A stretch of DNA of 64,000 bases from Saccharicrinis sp965230625 (GTDB taxonomy: Bacteria > Bacteroidota > Bacteroidia > Bacteroidales > Marinilabiliaceae). The notes under the pieces were generated by a model that was not told where the DNA came from, ran no database searches, and saw nothing but the letters and a program-made list of their open reading frames with translations. Of this stretch, positions 45,539-53,815 are shown piece after piece (positions within the stretch are counted from its first letter, which is position 1; every line of letters begins with the position of its first letter). The stretch covers positions 744,001 to 808,000 of the forward strand of contig CBDDLL010000002.1 of assembly GCA_965230625.1 (NCBI GenBank), given 5' to 3'. Made by a program: the position numbers and the translations under genes.

Positions 45539-45842
45539 ACATCAGTGAGGCAATGGTGGGTCAGGTGATGAGTGAAATGAATCGTGGGGTGGATCAAGCT
45601 CTTTGACACCGAAGGTGCGAAGATATCAATGGGATCGCGGGGGTAGTAGCTATAAATAATCCTCCTGTTCTTCATCTGGTGGGTATTGTAAAAACTCATT
45701 TGTATCACAAATCATTATTGCGTCTTCAATTGACATATCTCCATAATATTCGCATAGTCCTTCGAAATGCAAATTACATTGTCTTCATTTAACTATAGTT
45801 TTATTGGTTACTATACAAATGTATAGTATGTTTATGGAATTG
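45539..45842 (+). repeat. R1j: promoter/operator-type repeat
   Basis: Palindrome at 45810-45827, TTG at 45804 and TATGTTTA at 45827-45834. The reverse ORF has lost its ATG. Ends G45842/TTAGCAAAC, 48 bases before the next gene. Confidence 0.85.
45804..45834 (+). promoter_or_regulatory. Representative R1 promoter-like end with embedded palindrome
   Basis: TTG (45804-45806), a 20-base spacer, TATGTTTA (45827-45834). The Bacteroidota consensus is TTTG, 19-21 bases, TAnnTTTG, so the last base differs. The spacer is almost entirely the palindrome ACTATACAAATGTATAGT, where a repressor could block RNA polymerase. The same arrangement recurs, with small changes, in eight other R1 copies. Confidence 0.5.
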
Positions 45843-45889
45843 TTAGCAAACATTAAAAACAAACGGAATAACACATAATCAATTAATTT

Positions 45890-46918
45890 ATGAGAAAAAA
45901 CCTACTAATTATTATTGTCTTTCTAACTTTTTGGGGATGCATCGGAAAGCAACATCAACAAAAATCATTACCTGAACATGGATTATTATGGAAAATTACT
46001 GGTAACGGACTTGAATCTCCATCTTATTTATTTGGTACATTTCATAGACAAGGAGGAATGTCTATTCTAGATTCAATTCAATCCTTTGATTCAATCTTTA
46101 CTTCCACCAAACAATTGATATGCGAGATTGATTTAGAGAACGCTCTCAAACTAACCTCAGAAAAGAAAGATTCAAAATCGAATAGCCATTTTAAGCCCTG
46201 GCCTGTCTCAGATTCAACCTATGCAAATTTATTGACAAACAAACAAAAAAGCATATTAGACTCAGCTATCAACAAAGATGAGTCTCTTAGAATTATAAGA
46301 GAATGGAATTTTAGGCCTATGCAAGCAGTAAGTTTTATAAAACATTCATATAAAAAGAAGGCCAAAAACAACAACTTTAATATTAAGTATAATTCTATCA
46401 ATGACTCCACTGAATTTATAGTTCTTGATAGCTACTTACAACAGCAAGCCAATAAGTATAACATGAACATTGAAGCATTAGATTCAAAGGAGGAATTTCA
46501 AAAGCTCAATGACTCTATACAAAGTCTGACTCCACAATTAAGCTATAAATCTGAGGTTGAATTCCTGATTTATTTTATTGAAAACTATTCGAAAATAGAT
46601 TCTTTACAAAACGATTATATGGACCAGTTATTAGCGATATACCTACAGCAAGACTTAGCTTTATTTGGACAACAACAAAAAGAAGGCAACAACTATAATA
46701 ATTTAGTTATGGCGTTTTTAGGAAACGACAATTTTATGGAAATTCAGAAAAAGATACTAATTGATGAACGCAATAAATTATGGATGAATAAAATTCCTAA
46801 TTTGATTGAAGATAATTCAAGCGTCATTGCAGTAGGAGCAGGTCATCTTGGTGGAGAAAATGGATTAATTAATCAGTTACGAAAATTAAATTATACCGTC
46901 GCTCAATTAGATAATTAA
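45890..46918 (+). CDS. TraB/GumN-family lipoprotein
   Basis: 342 aa. Lipoprotein signal (FLTFWGC). TraB/GumN/PrgY features: LLWKITGNGLESPSYLFGTFH at the start and SVIAVGAGHLGGENGLINQL near the end, with the conserved His and Glu residues expected of this putative metal-dependent family. The biochemical role is debated. Single-gene cassette: start TTAGCAAAC, attC left end GTTTGCTAA, an exact reverse complement. Confidence 0.85.
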   Translation: MRKNLLIIIVFLTFWGCIGKQHQQKSLPEHGLLWKITGNGLESPSYLFGTFHRQGGMSILDSIQSFDSIFTSTKQLICEIDLENALKLTSEKKDSKSNSHFKPWPVSDSTYANLLTNKQKSILDSAINKDESLRIIREWNFRPMQAVSFIKHSYKKKAKNNNFNIKYNSINDSTEFIVLDSYLQQQANKYNMNIEALDSKEEFQKLNDSIQSLTPQLSYKSEVEFLIYFIENYSKIDSLQNDYMDQLLAIYLQQDLALFGQQQKEGNNYNNLVMAFLGNDNFMEIQKKILIDERNKLWMNKIPNLIEDNSSVIAVGAGHLGGENGLINQLRKLNYTVAQLDN

Positions 46919-47047
46919 TAACGTTTGCTAATAAATATACGTAATGCGGGGCGATTTGGTAAATTTGAGCTTTAAAGCATTTAATAAACGCGGTAGCGGT
47001 TTGATAGTGAAGCGCCTTGAAGTCCCGCACTACGTATATTCGAGCCG
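46918..47047 (+). repeat. attC-like site
   Basis: AATATACGTAATGCGGGGC pairs with CCCGCACTACGTATATT, the cleanest stem in the array. The loop has cggtagcggtttgatag. Ends GCCG47047/TCAGAG. Confidence 0.8.
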
Positions 47048-47160
47048 TCAGAGTGTCTAAAAACCTAAATGAATACTTAGAATATTCGGATAGGTATACA
47101 CATTTAAAACTAAATATTGAATTCTAAGAAGATTAAAAATAGTTTTTAGACAGACTGCCG
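47048..47160 (+). repeat. R6b: attC-only mini-cassette
   Basis: Second copy of R6, differing from 35954-36066 at only a few bases. No ORF. Ends GCCG47160/TTGTAGTC. Confidence 0.75.
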
Positions 47161-47191
47161 TTGTAGTCTATTAAGTCAAAAAATACGATAT

Positions 47192-47536
47192 ATGGCATTA
47201 AAAGAAAAGTTAATTTCAATTTACATCAAGCTGCTAAAAATCGCGACTATTGCTTTAGGAATAATAGGTGTATTATGTATTCTTATTGCAGTAACCGCAC
47301 AGGGAGATGCTAGTTTTTTAATTATACCAGGAATTCCTTCTGCATTATATGCTTTGTATTGGGGAGTTATTTATAGGTTTATTCAACGAGTAGAGAAACA
47401 ACAAACTAGAATACAATTGATACTTTTTTATTTTCTTATTATATTATCACTTATCCCTCTGATAGGTAATCTGGTTGCTCCTATGTATTTTTCGGGCTAT
47501 CTCTTTGAATTTGTAGTTGAAAATATTTTCCCTTAG
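47192..47536 (+). CDS. Small multi-pass membrane protein
   Basis: 114 aa with about three membrane helices (residues ~12-34, 37-56 and 70-92). No known family. It is the last recognisable cassette gene; no clear attC site follows. The 47537-48175 stretch has no convincing gene, only a hairpin GAGCGGT/ACCGCTC at 47821-47844. Confidence 0.55.
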   Translation: MALKEKLISIYIKLLKIATIALGIIGVLCILIAVTAQGDASFLIIPGIPSALYALYWGVIYRFIQRVEKQQTRIQLILFYFLIILSLIPLIGNLVAPMYFSGYLFEFVVENIFP

Positions 47537-48175
47537 GATTTAACACATGTCATAGCAGTTTATGTACGTATTATAAACTTCATTACTCCCCATTGCATTG
47601 GCTGTTTTTTGAAAGACAACTCTCACGCACAGCGTTACATCATATGGAGTTCACTATTACTGGGGTAGAAATTATAATCTCGAATAAGGATTCAGTTAAC
47701 TTTAGCAATTCAAACCTTTATATTGAATCAACAAAAGCTAAAGATATTAAATTAGAAAGGCACTACTCTGAAAAATAAACCACCCATCTTTAGATCAAAA
47801 TTGTAATGCATTTCCGAGTAGAGCGGTTCGTTACCTTACCGCTCCCTCACAGACCTAATGCCTTTAACTTAAGGAATTACCTGTTTATGGGGAAGCTTAC
47901 AATAATTGGATATGAACCACGGAAATTATTTTTGCCTGTACCATGAAGAATATTGAAGTGTTCACTCCAGCAGGAATTACCATTTATTAAAGAACAATTT
48001 GAAAAAAAATCCAATACCTTTCTCTCTTTTATGGGTATTGTATTGAAAGAATACACTAATTAGTAAACCCATTATACAACAATATTGGCATTTTGTGGCA
48101 AAATTTACTTATTCGAGTAATTTTACAAATCCCTCACACACCTACATAAACACCTTTTAATCAAACATTTTGGCA

Positions 48176-48203
48176 TAAAAAAAAGCGGTCAATACTGACC
48201 GCT
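48176..48203 (-). terminator. Terminator of the tRNA-Arg gene
   Basis: On the reverse strand AGCGGTCA pairs with TGACCGCT, followed by a run of eight T. It lies just downstream of the tRNA. Confidence 0.8.
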
Positions 48204-48207
48204 GTTG

Positions 48208-48279
48208 TGACCCCTACGGGATTCGAACCCATATCGCTGGAACCGGAATCCAGTATTCTATCCATTGAACTAAGGGGCC
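48208..48279 (-). tRNA. tRNA-Arg (anticodon CCG)
   Basis: 72 bases. The acceptor arms GGCCCCT and AGGGGTC pair, with discriminator A. The anticodon stem CTGGA/TCCAG encloses loop TTCCGGT, giving anticodon CCG. The T-arm GGGTTCGAATCCC is standard. CCA is not encoded. It reads the arginine codon CGG. Confidence 0.95.
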
Positions 48280-48548
48280 TTATGTGGTGGGCACAAGAAT
48301 TTCTAATTTTATTTAAGCGTACCTTCCTTTAAAGACGGGCAAATTTATAAAAAGTTTTGGATAATTGATATTAAAAGCTATTCTATGACATATCGCTAAT
48401 GTAAGTTACTGATACAATACTAATACATATACTTCACAAACTCATAAAGCATTTATCACACATATTCTAAAAGATTTTATAATTTCGCACTTTCTCACCT
48501 AAAGTCTATTTTAGGTATTTTCATTAGACTATTTTTATTGATAATAAT

Positions 48549-51470
48549 ATGGAATACAATTTTAAAACCATAGAAGCCAAATGGCAAAAGCAATGGATTG
48601 AGGATAAAACTTATAAAGTAGAAATCGACCACAATCGACCTAAGTTTTATGTATTGGATATGTTTCCTTATCCTTCGGGAGCAGGACTTCATGTTGGTCA
48701 CCCACTAGGTTATATTGCTTCTGATATTTATAGTCGTTATAAGCGATCAAATGGTTTTAACGTTTTGCATCCCATGGGATATGATGCTTATGGATTACCT
48801 GCAGAACAGTATGCCATTCAAACCGGTCAACATCCTGCGATAACAACCGAGAAAAACTTAAATAGATATCGCGAACAACTAGATAAAATTGGTTTTTGCT
48901 ACGATTGGGACAGAGAAATAAGAACCTGTGATCCTGATTACTACCATTGGACCCAATGGGCATTTATCCAAATGTTCAATAGCTACTATTGTAACCAGGC
49001 TAAAAAAGCTGGTTCCATTAGCGAACTAATTGAGGCATTTAACAAAGTTGGTACTGAAGGATTAGATTTAGCCTGTACCGAAAAACTTGAATTTACCTCA
49101 GAAGAGTGGAAATCCAAATCAGATAAAGAACAACAAGAAATATTACTTAACTACCGTCTGGCTTATTTAGCAGATACTATGGTAAATTGGTGCCCTGCAT
49201 TGGGTACGGTTTTAGCCAACGACGAGGTTAAAGAAGGTATCTCAGTTAGAGGTGGACACCCAGTTGAGCAAAAAGTAATGCGTCAATGGTTATTAAGGGT
49301 TTCTGCTTATTCCGAAAGATTATTAGAAGGATTAGACAATGTAGATTGGTCCGATTCATTAAAAGAAATACAACGTAACTGGATTGGTAAGAGTGAAGGT
49401 GCCGAGATGAAATTCATGGTAAAAGATTCTGATATCGAAATAGATATTTTTACCACCCGAGCTGATACTGTTTTTGGTGTTACATTTATGGTATTAGCGC
49501 CGGAGAGCGAATTGGTTGAACAATTAACGACACCCGAACAAAAAGAAGAAGTAGAAGCTTACGTTGAGCAAACAAAAAAACGTACTGAGCGCGAGCGTCA
49601 GGCTGAAGTAGATAAAGTTACCGGAGTATTAACTGGTTCTTATGCTATTAATCCATTATCTGGCGAAGAAATTCCAATTTGGGTAGGAGATTATGTATTA
49701 GCTGGGTACGGAACTGGTGCAGTAATGGCCGTTCCTGGTCACGATACACGCGACTTTAAATTTGCCCGTCATTTTAACCTTCCAATTATACAAGTTGTAG
49801 TGCCCGAAGGTGAAGAAGCAACAGATCCGTCTACCTGGGAAGATGCTAAAGATTCCAAGGCTGGAACCATGATAAACTCAGGTTTCTTAAACGGATTAAG
49901 TGTTCCTGAAGCTATTTCTAAAACTAAAGATTATATCCGCGAGAAAAAAGTAGGTGACGTACAAACAAACTATCGTTTGCGCGATGCTATTTTTAGCCGT
50001 CAAAGATACTGGGGCGAACCATTCCCTGTTTACTACAAGGACAATATGCCACAAATGGTAAATGATAAAGATCTACCATTAGAATTACCCGAAATAGATA
50101 AATTTTTACCAACCGAAGATGGAGCTCCACCATTGGGACGAGCTAAAGACTGGGTATATAAAGATGCTTACCCACTGGAATTAAACACTATGCCAGGTTT
50201 TGCAGGTTCATCAGCTTACTACTTGCGTTATATGGATCCTAAAAACGATCAGGCATTAGTTGGGAAAGAAGCTAACGAATACTGGCAAGATGTTGATTTA
50301 TACATTGGTGGTACCGAGCATGCTACTGGTCACTTAATATATTCACGTTTCTGGAACAAATTCCTTTACGACTTAGGTTACGTGGTTAAAGAAGAGCCAT
50401 ATAAAAAGTTGATCAACCAGGGAATGATTCAAGGTCGTTCAAACTTTGTTTACAGATTAATGACGTACAAAAATTTTGATGACTTCAAAAATTCTAGAAT
50501 TGATAGAGCTGACTCATTAAATGTATTTATTTCAAAAAACTTAATAGATCCGATTATAAAAGGAGAAATAGCTCCTATTGAGATTATTGATGATTTAAAA
50601 GAGAAAGGAATAAGTTTAGGTTATATGCCAACGAACTTTGAAGTTCAAGAAATTCATGTAGATGTTAATATTGTTAGCAACGACATTCTTGATATAGAGA
50701 AGTTCCGTAACTGGAATCCTGAATATAAAGATGCTGAATTCATTCTTGAAGATGATAAATACATTTGCGGTTGGGCTGTTGAAAAAATGTCTAAATCCAT
50801 GTTTAATGTTGTTAATCCGGATGACATTATTGAAGAATATGGGGCTGATACACTAAGGCTTTACGAAATGTTTTTAGGACCTCTGGAACAAAGTAAACCT
50901 TGGGATACCAACGGAATTGATGGTGTACATAAATTCTTAAGAAAAACATGGCGTTTATTCTTTAATGACAACAATGAGTTTAATGTTTCTGATGAAAAAG
51001 CGACTAAAGACGAATTAAAAGCTCTACATAAAACCATCAAAAAGATAACAGAAGATATTGAGAAGTTTTCTTTTAACACATGCGTGAGTGCTTTTATGAT
51101 TTGTGTAAACGAATTAAGCTCATTAAAGTGTAATAAAAGAGAAATTCTTGAACCACTAACTATATTGCTAGCTCCTTTCGCTCCTCACTTGTCAGAAGAA
51201 CTTTGGAGTTTATTAAGTAAAAAAGAAACTGTATGTGATGCAGAATGGCCTAAGTTTGAAGCTTCACATTTGGTTGAATCCACTTTCAGTTATCCAGTTT
51301 CGTTTAACGGTAAAATGCGTTTTAAATTAGAAATGCCAGTTGATGCACCTCAATCCGAAATTGAAGAAGCTGTTAAAAATCACGAGTCTGCTCAAAAGTG
51401 GATTGAAGGTAAAACAGTAAGAAAAATCATTATTGTACCTAAAAAGATCATTAATGTTGTTGTAGGATAA
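48549..51470 (+). CDS. leuS: Leucyl-tRNA synthetase
   Basis: 973 aa. Class I motifs: HIGH-type LHVGHPLGY, editing (CP1) domain with DTRDFKFARHF, and KMSKS as EKMSKSMFN. It charges tRNA-Leu in the cytoplasm. A stretch of about 40 residues after NFVYRLMTYKNFD, before the EIHVDVNIVSND strand, looks like an extra insertion compared with shorter bacterial enzymes. First gene of ordinary chromosome after the array. Confidence 0.97.
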   Translation: MEYNFKTIEAKWQKQWIEDKTYKVEIDHNRPKFYVLDMFPYPSGAGLHVGHPLGYIASDIYSRYKRSNGFNVLHPMGYDAYGLPAEQYAIQTGQHPAITTEKNLNRYREQLDKIGFCYDWDREIRTCDPDYYHWTQWAFIQMFNSYYCNQAKKAGSISELIEAFNKVGTEGLDLACTEKLEFTSEEWKSKSDKEQQEILLNYRLAYLADTMVNWCPALGTVLANDEVKEGISVRGGHPVEQKVMRQWLLRVSAYSERLLEGLDNVDWSDSLKEIQRNWIGKSEGAEMKFMVKDSDIEIDIFTTRADTVFGVTFMVLAPESELVEQLTTPEQKEEVEAYVEQTKKRTERERQAEVDKVTGVLTGSYAINPLSGEEIPIWVGDYVLAGYGTGAVMAVPGHDTRDFKFARHFNLPIIQVVVPEGEEATDPSTWEDAKDSKAGTMINSGFLNGLSVPEAISKTKDYIREKKVGDVQTNYRLRDAIFSRQRYWGEPFPVYYKDNMPQMVNDKDLPLELPEIDKFLPTEDGAPPLGRAKDWVYKDAYPLELNTMPGFAGSSAYYLRYMDPKNDQALVGKEANEYWQDVDLYIGGTEHATGHLIYSRFWNKFLYDLGYVVKEEPYKKLINQGMIQGRSNFVYRLMTYKNFDDFKNSRIDRADSLNVFISKNLIDPIIKGEIAPIEIIDDLKEKGISLGYMPTNFEVQEIHVDVNIVSNDILDIEKFRNWNPEYKDAEFILEDDKYICGWAVEKMSKSMFNVVNPDDIIEEYGADTLRLYEMFLGPLEQSKPWDTNGIDGVHKFLRKTWRLFFNDNNEFNVSDEKATKDELKALHKTIKKITEDIEKFSFNTCVSAFMICVNELSSLKCNKREILEPLTILLAPFAPHLSEELWSLLSKKETVCDAEWPKFEASHLVESTFSYPVSFNGKMRFKLEMPVDAPQSEIEEAVKNHESAQKWIEGKTVRKIIIVPKKIINVVVG

Positions 51471-51492
51471 AAACAAACTATAAATTCATATT

Positions 51493-51523
51493 AAAGGCTG
51501 TCTGTAATTAGATGGCCTTTTTT
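51493..51523 (+). terminator. Probable terminator after leuS
   Basis: AAAGGC pairs with GCCTTT (loop about 15 bases), followed by a T run. Confidence 0.55.
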
Positions 51524-51692
51524 GTTACCAATAGGCATCCAATACAAATCTTCATTCTACATATTGTTGATAAAAATCAGCAAAATAGATTTCAAAACAT
51601 GACTTTAATTTTCCTTTAATCCCATTACCTTTTCCTTACTTTGCCAAAAAATTAACAAACTATATTTCAATAGTTAAACCTTTATTTTGGCA

Positions 51693-52553
51693 ATGAAAAA
51701 TCAAGTTGTTATTAGGGAAGCTAAATCATACATAATGTTGACTTTAGCTCTTTGCATAGCTACACTAGGTTGGGCTGCATTTATAATTCCTGCTGGTATT
51801 GTTGGTGGTGGTATAACAGGACTAGCTTCAACCTTTCACTACCTTTGGGGTTGGGACGTAGGTTTGGTATCCATCTCAATTAACTCTATACTTGTTCTTG
51901 TGGCAATAAGGTTATTAGGATTTTCCTTTGGAATTAAGAGTATTTATGGGATTTTTATTTTTGGAGTTTTATTGTCTGTTTTTACTCGTCACTTCCAAGA
52001 ACCATTAACGTCAGATACTTTTATGGCCACAATTATTGGATCAACGTTAGCCGGTACTGGTGCAGGATTAATTTTTATAAGTGGTGGAAGTACTGGAGGA
52101 ACGGATATTATTGCCATGATAATCAATAAGTATAAAAACATCAGTCTTGGAAGATTATTGCTTTTATGCGATGTTTTTATTATTTCAACAGGATATATTG
52201 TATTCCACGATATTGAAAAAGTAATGTATGGTTTTATTACTATGGCTATATTTGGATATGCTGTTGATATGGTTATCACCGGTAACAAACAAACCGTACA
52301 ATTATTTATTATTAGCGAAAAGTATAAAGAAATATCCGAAAGCATTATTAAGCGATCAGAGAAAGGATGTACAATTCTTGATGGAGTTGGAGCTTACACT
52401 GGAGAACAAAAAAAGGTATTAATGGTAATATCCAAAAAACGCACATCTGCTATTTTATTCAGAATTATTAAAGATATAGATCCTAATGCCTTCGTTACAA
52501 TGGGAACAGTTTCTGGAGTTTATGGTAAAGGCTTTGATCAAATAAAAGCATAA
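51693..52553 (+). CDS. YitT-family membrane protein (copy 1)
   Basis: 286 aa from the ATG at 51693; a TTG two codons earlier is less likely. Five or six N-terminal membrane helices (YitT_membrane, DUF161) with glycine-rich IVGGGITGLAST and GGSTGGTDIIAMI. The C-terminal DUF2179 domain is cytoplasmic (KKVLMVISKKRT, DPNAFVTMGTVSGVYGKGFD). Transport role suspected but unproven. Tandem with a close paralogue. Confidence 0.9.
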   Translation: MKNQVVIREAKSYIMLTLALCIATLGWAAFIIPAGIVGGGITGLASTFHYLWGWDVGLVSISINSILVLVAIRLLGFSFGIKSIYGIFIFGVLLSVFTRHFQEPLTSDTFMATIIGSTLAGTGAGLIFISGGSTGGTDIIAMIINKYKNISLGRLLLLCDVFIISTGYIVFHDIEKVMYGFITMAIFGYAVDMVITGNKQTVQLFIISEKYKEISESIIKRSEKGCTILDGVGAYTGEQKKVLMVISKKRTSAILFRIIKDIDPNAFVTMGTVSGVYGKGFDQIKA

Positions 52554-52696
52554 TTATAAAATAATCAAAACCGTTTAAGTTTTGTTTTTAGAATTGTTGG
52601 ATGTATTTTACACTTAATCAAGTTAAATTTAACTAGCATAATTGCTCGTGCTAGAAATTGATTTAAATACATCTAATTAAATATTAATCGTTTAAA

Positions 52697-53554
52697 ATGA
52701 GTGTAAAAAAGATAATTAGAGAAGCTGAATCCTATGCAATATTAACCATTGCTGTTTGCATATCTAGTTTGGGATGGTCTGCATTTTTAATCCCATCTAA
52801 TATCATTGGAGGTGGCATTACTGGTTTATCTAGTACATTCTATTTTTTATGGGGATGGGATGTTGGTATTACTTCTTTAGCAATAAATGCTGTTTTAATT
52901 ATTCTAGCCATTAAAATATTGGGATTATCATATGGTGTAAAAACTTTATACTGTATAATAATATTTTCTACTCTACTATCTGTTTTAACTAAGCACTTTA
53001 CCGAACCTTTAGTAAGCGATATTTTTATGGCTACATTAATTGGTGCTGCGTTAGGAGGTGCTGGAACCGGAATGTTATTTATAAATGGCGGAAGTACTGG
53101 AGGAACTGAAATTATTGCACTTATAATAAATAAGTACAGAAACATTAGAGTTGGTCGCTTATTATTAATCTTTGATGTGGTAATTATATCAACCAGTTAC
53201 ATTGTTTTTCAGGATATTGAAAAAATCATGTACGGCTTAATAACCATGGCCATTTTTAGTTATTGTATTGACCTAGTAATATCTGGTAATAAACAAACAG
53301 TCCAACTCTTTATTATTAGCGAAAAACCAGAAGAGCTAACCGATGCGATAATTAAAGACAACAAAGGTGTTACCGTATTGGATAGCGTAGGTGGCTATAC
53401 CCGTGAACATAAAAAAATCCTCATGGTAATTACTAAGAAACGAACTTCTACCAACCTATTGCGAATTATAAAAAACATAGATCCTGATGCATTTGTTACC
53501 ATGGGTAATGTTTCCAATGTATTTGGTAAAGGGTTTGATAAAATTAAAGGCTAA
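52697..53554 (+). CDS. YitT-family membrane protein (copy 2)
   Basis: 285 aa, same layout as the preceding gene: IIGGGITGLSSTFYFLWGWD, GGSTGGTEIIALI, and a C-terminal DUF2179 (KKILMVITKKRT). About 140 bases separate the two genes, so the pair arose by tandem duplication. The 143-base gap contains a MITE-end-like stretch (AACCGTTTAAGTTTTG near 52568). Confidence 0.9.
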   Translation: MSVKKIIREAESYAILTIAVCISSLGWSAFLIPSNIIGGGITGLSSTFYFLWGWDVGITSLAINAVLIILAIKILGLSYGVKTLYCIIIFSTLLSVLTKHFTEPLVSDIFMATLIGAALGGAGTGMLFINGGSTGGTEIIALIINKYRNIRVGRLLLIFDVVIISTSYIVFQDIEKIMYGLITMAIFSYCIDLVISGNKQTVQLFIISEKPEELTDAIIKDNKGVTVLDSVGGYTREHKKILMVITKKRTSTNLLRIIKNIDPDAFVTMGNVSNVFGKGFDKIKG

Positions 53555-53815
53555 GAAAAAATCTCAATAAGATTTTAATTAGTTCTATAACACAAAAGAT
53601 TCGCAAAGCCATCTCTTAAGACACTGATTATGTAACCATTGTAGATGTAGGAATAGTTTAATTAAACATTTAATTTAAGTGTCCTGTAAATCAGTCTCAT
53701 GTCTTTTGTCAATAATCTAACAGTCTATTGATAACAAATACTATTTGATTTGTCAAACCGTTATAATAACTTGCACTTTTAAAACATAACGCAATCTTAT
53801 TATTAAAAATCTATC

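Noticed and set aside
1927..47550. CRISPR array as an explanation of the regular repeats
   Set aside because: The repeats are far too long, imperfectly palindromic, variable in text, and separated by full genes; no cas genes are present.
47593..47778. Short ORF and a GAGCGGT/ACCGCTC hairpin after the last cassette gene
   Set aside because: The ORF starts with TTG and has no homology I recognise. The hairpin loosely resembles group II intron text, but no intron boundaries or reverse-transcriptase gene are present.
48208..48279. tRNA-Arg gene as an integration site for the accessory region
   Set aside because: It lies over 600 bases beyond the last cassette gene, and no duplicated tRNA 3' fragment was seen at the other edge near 1430.
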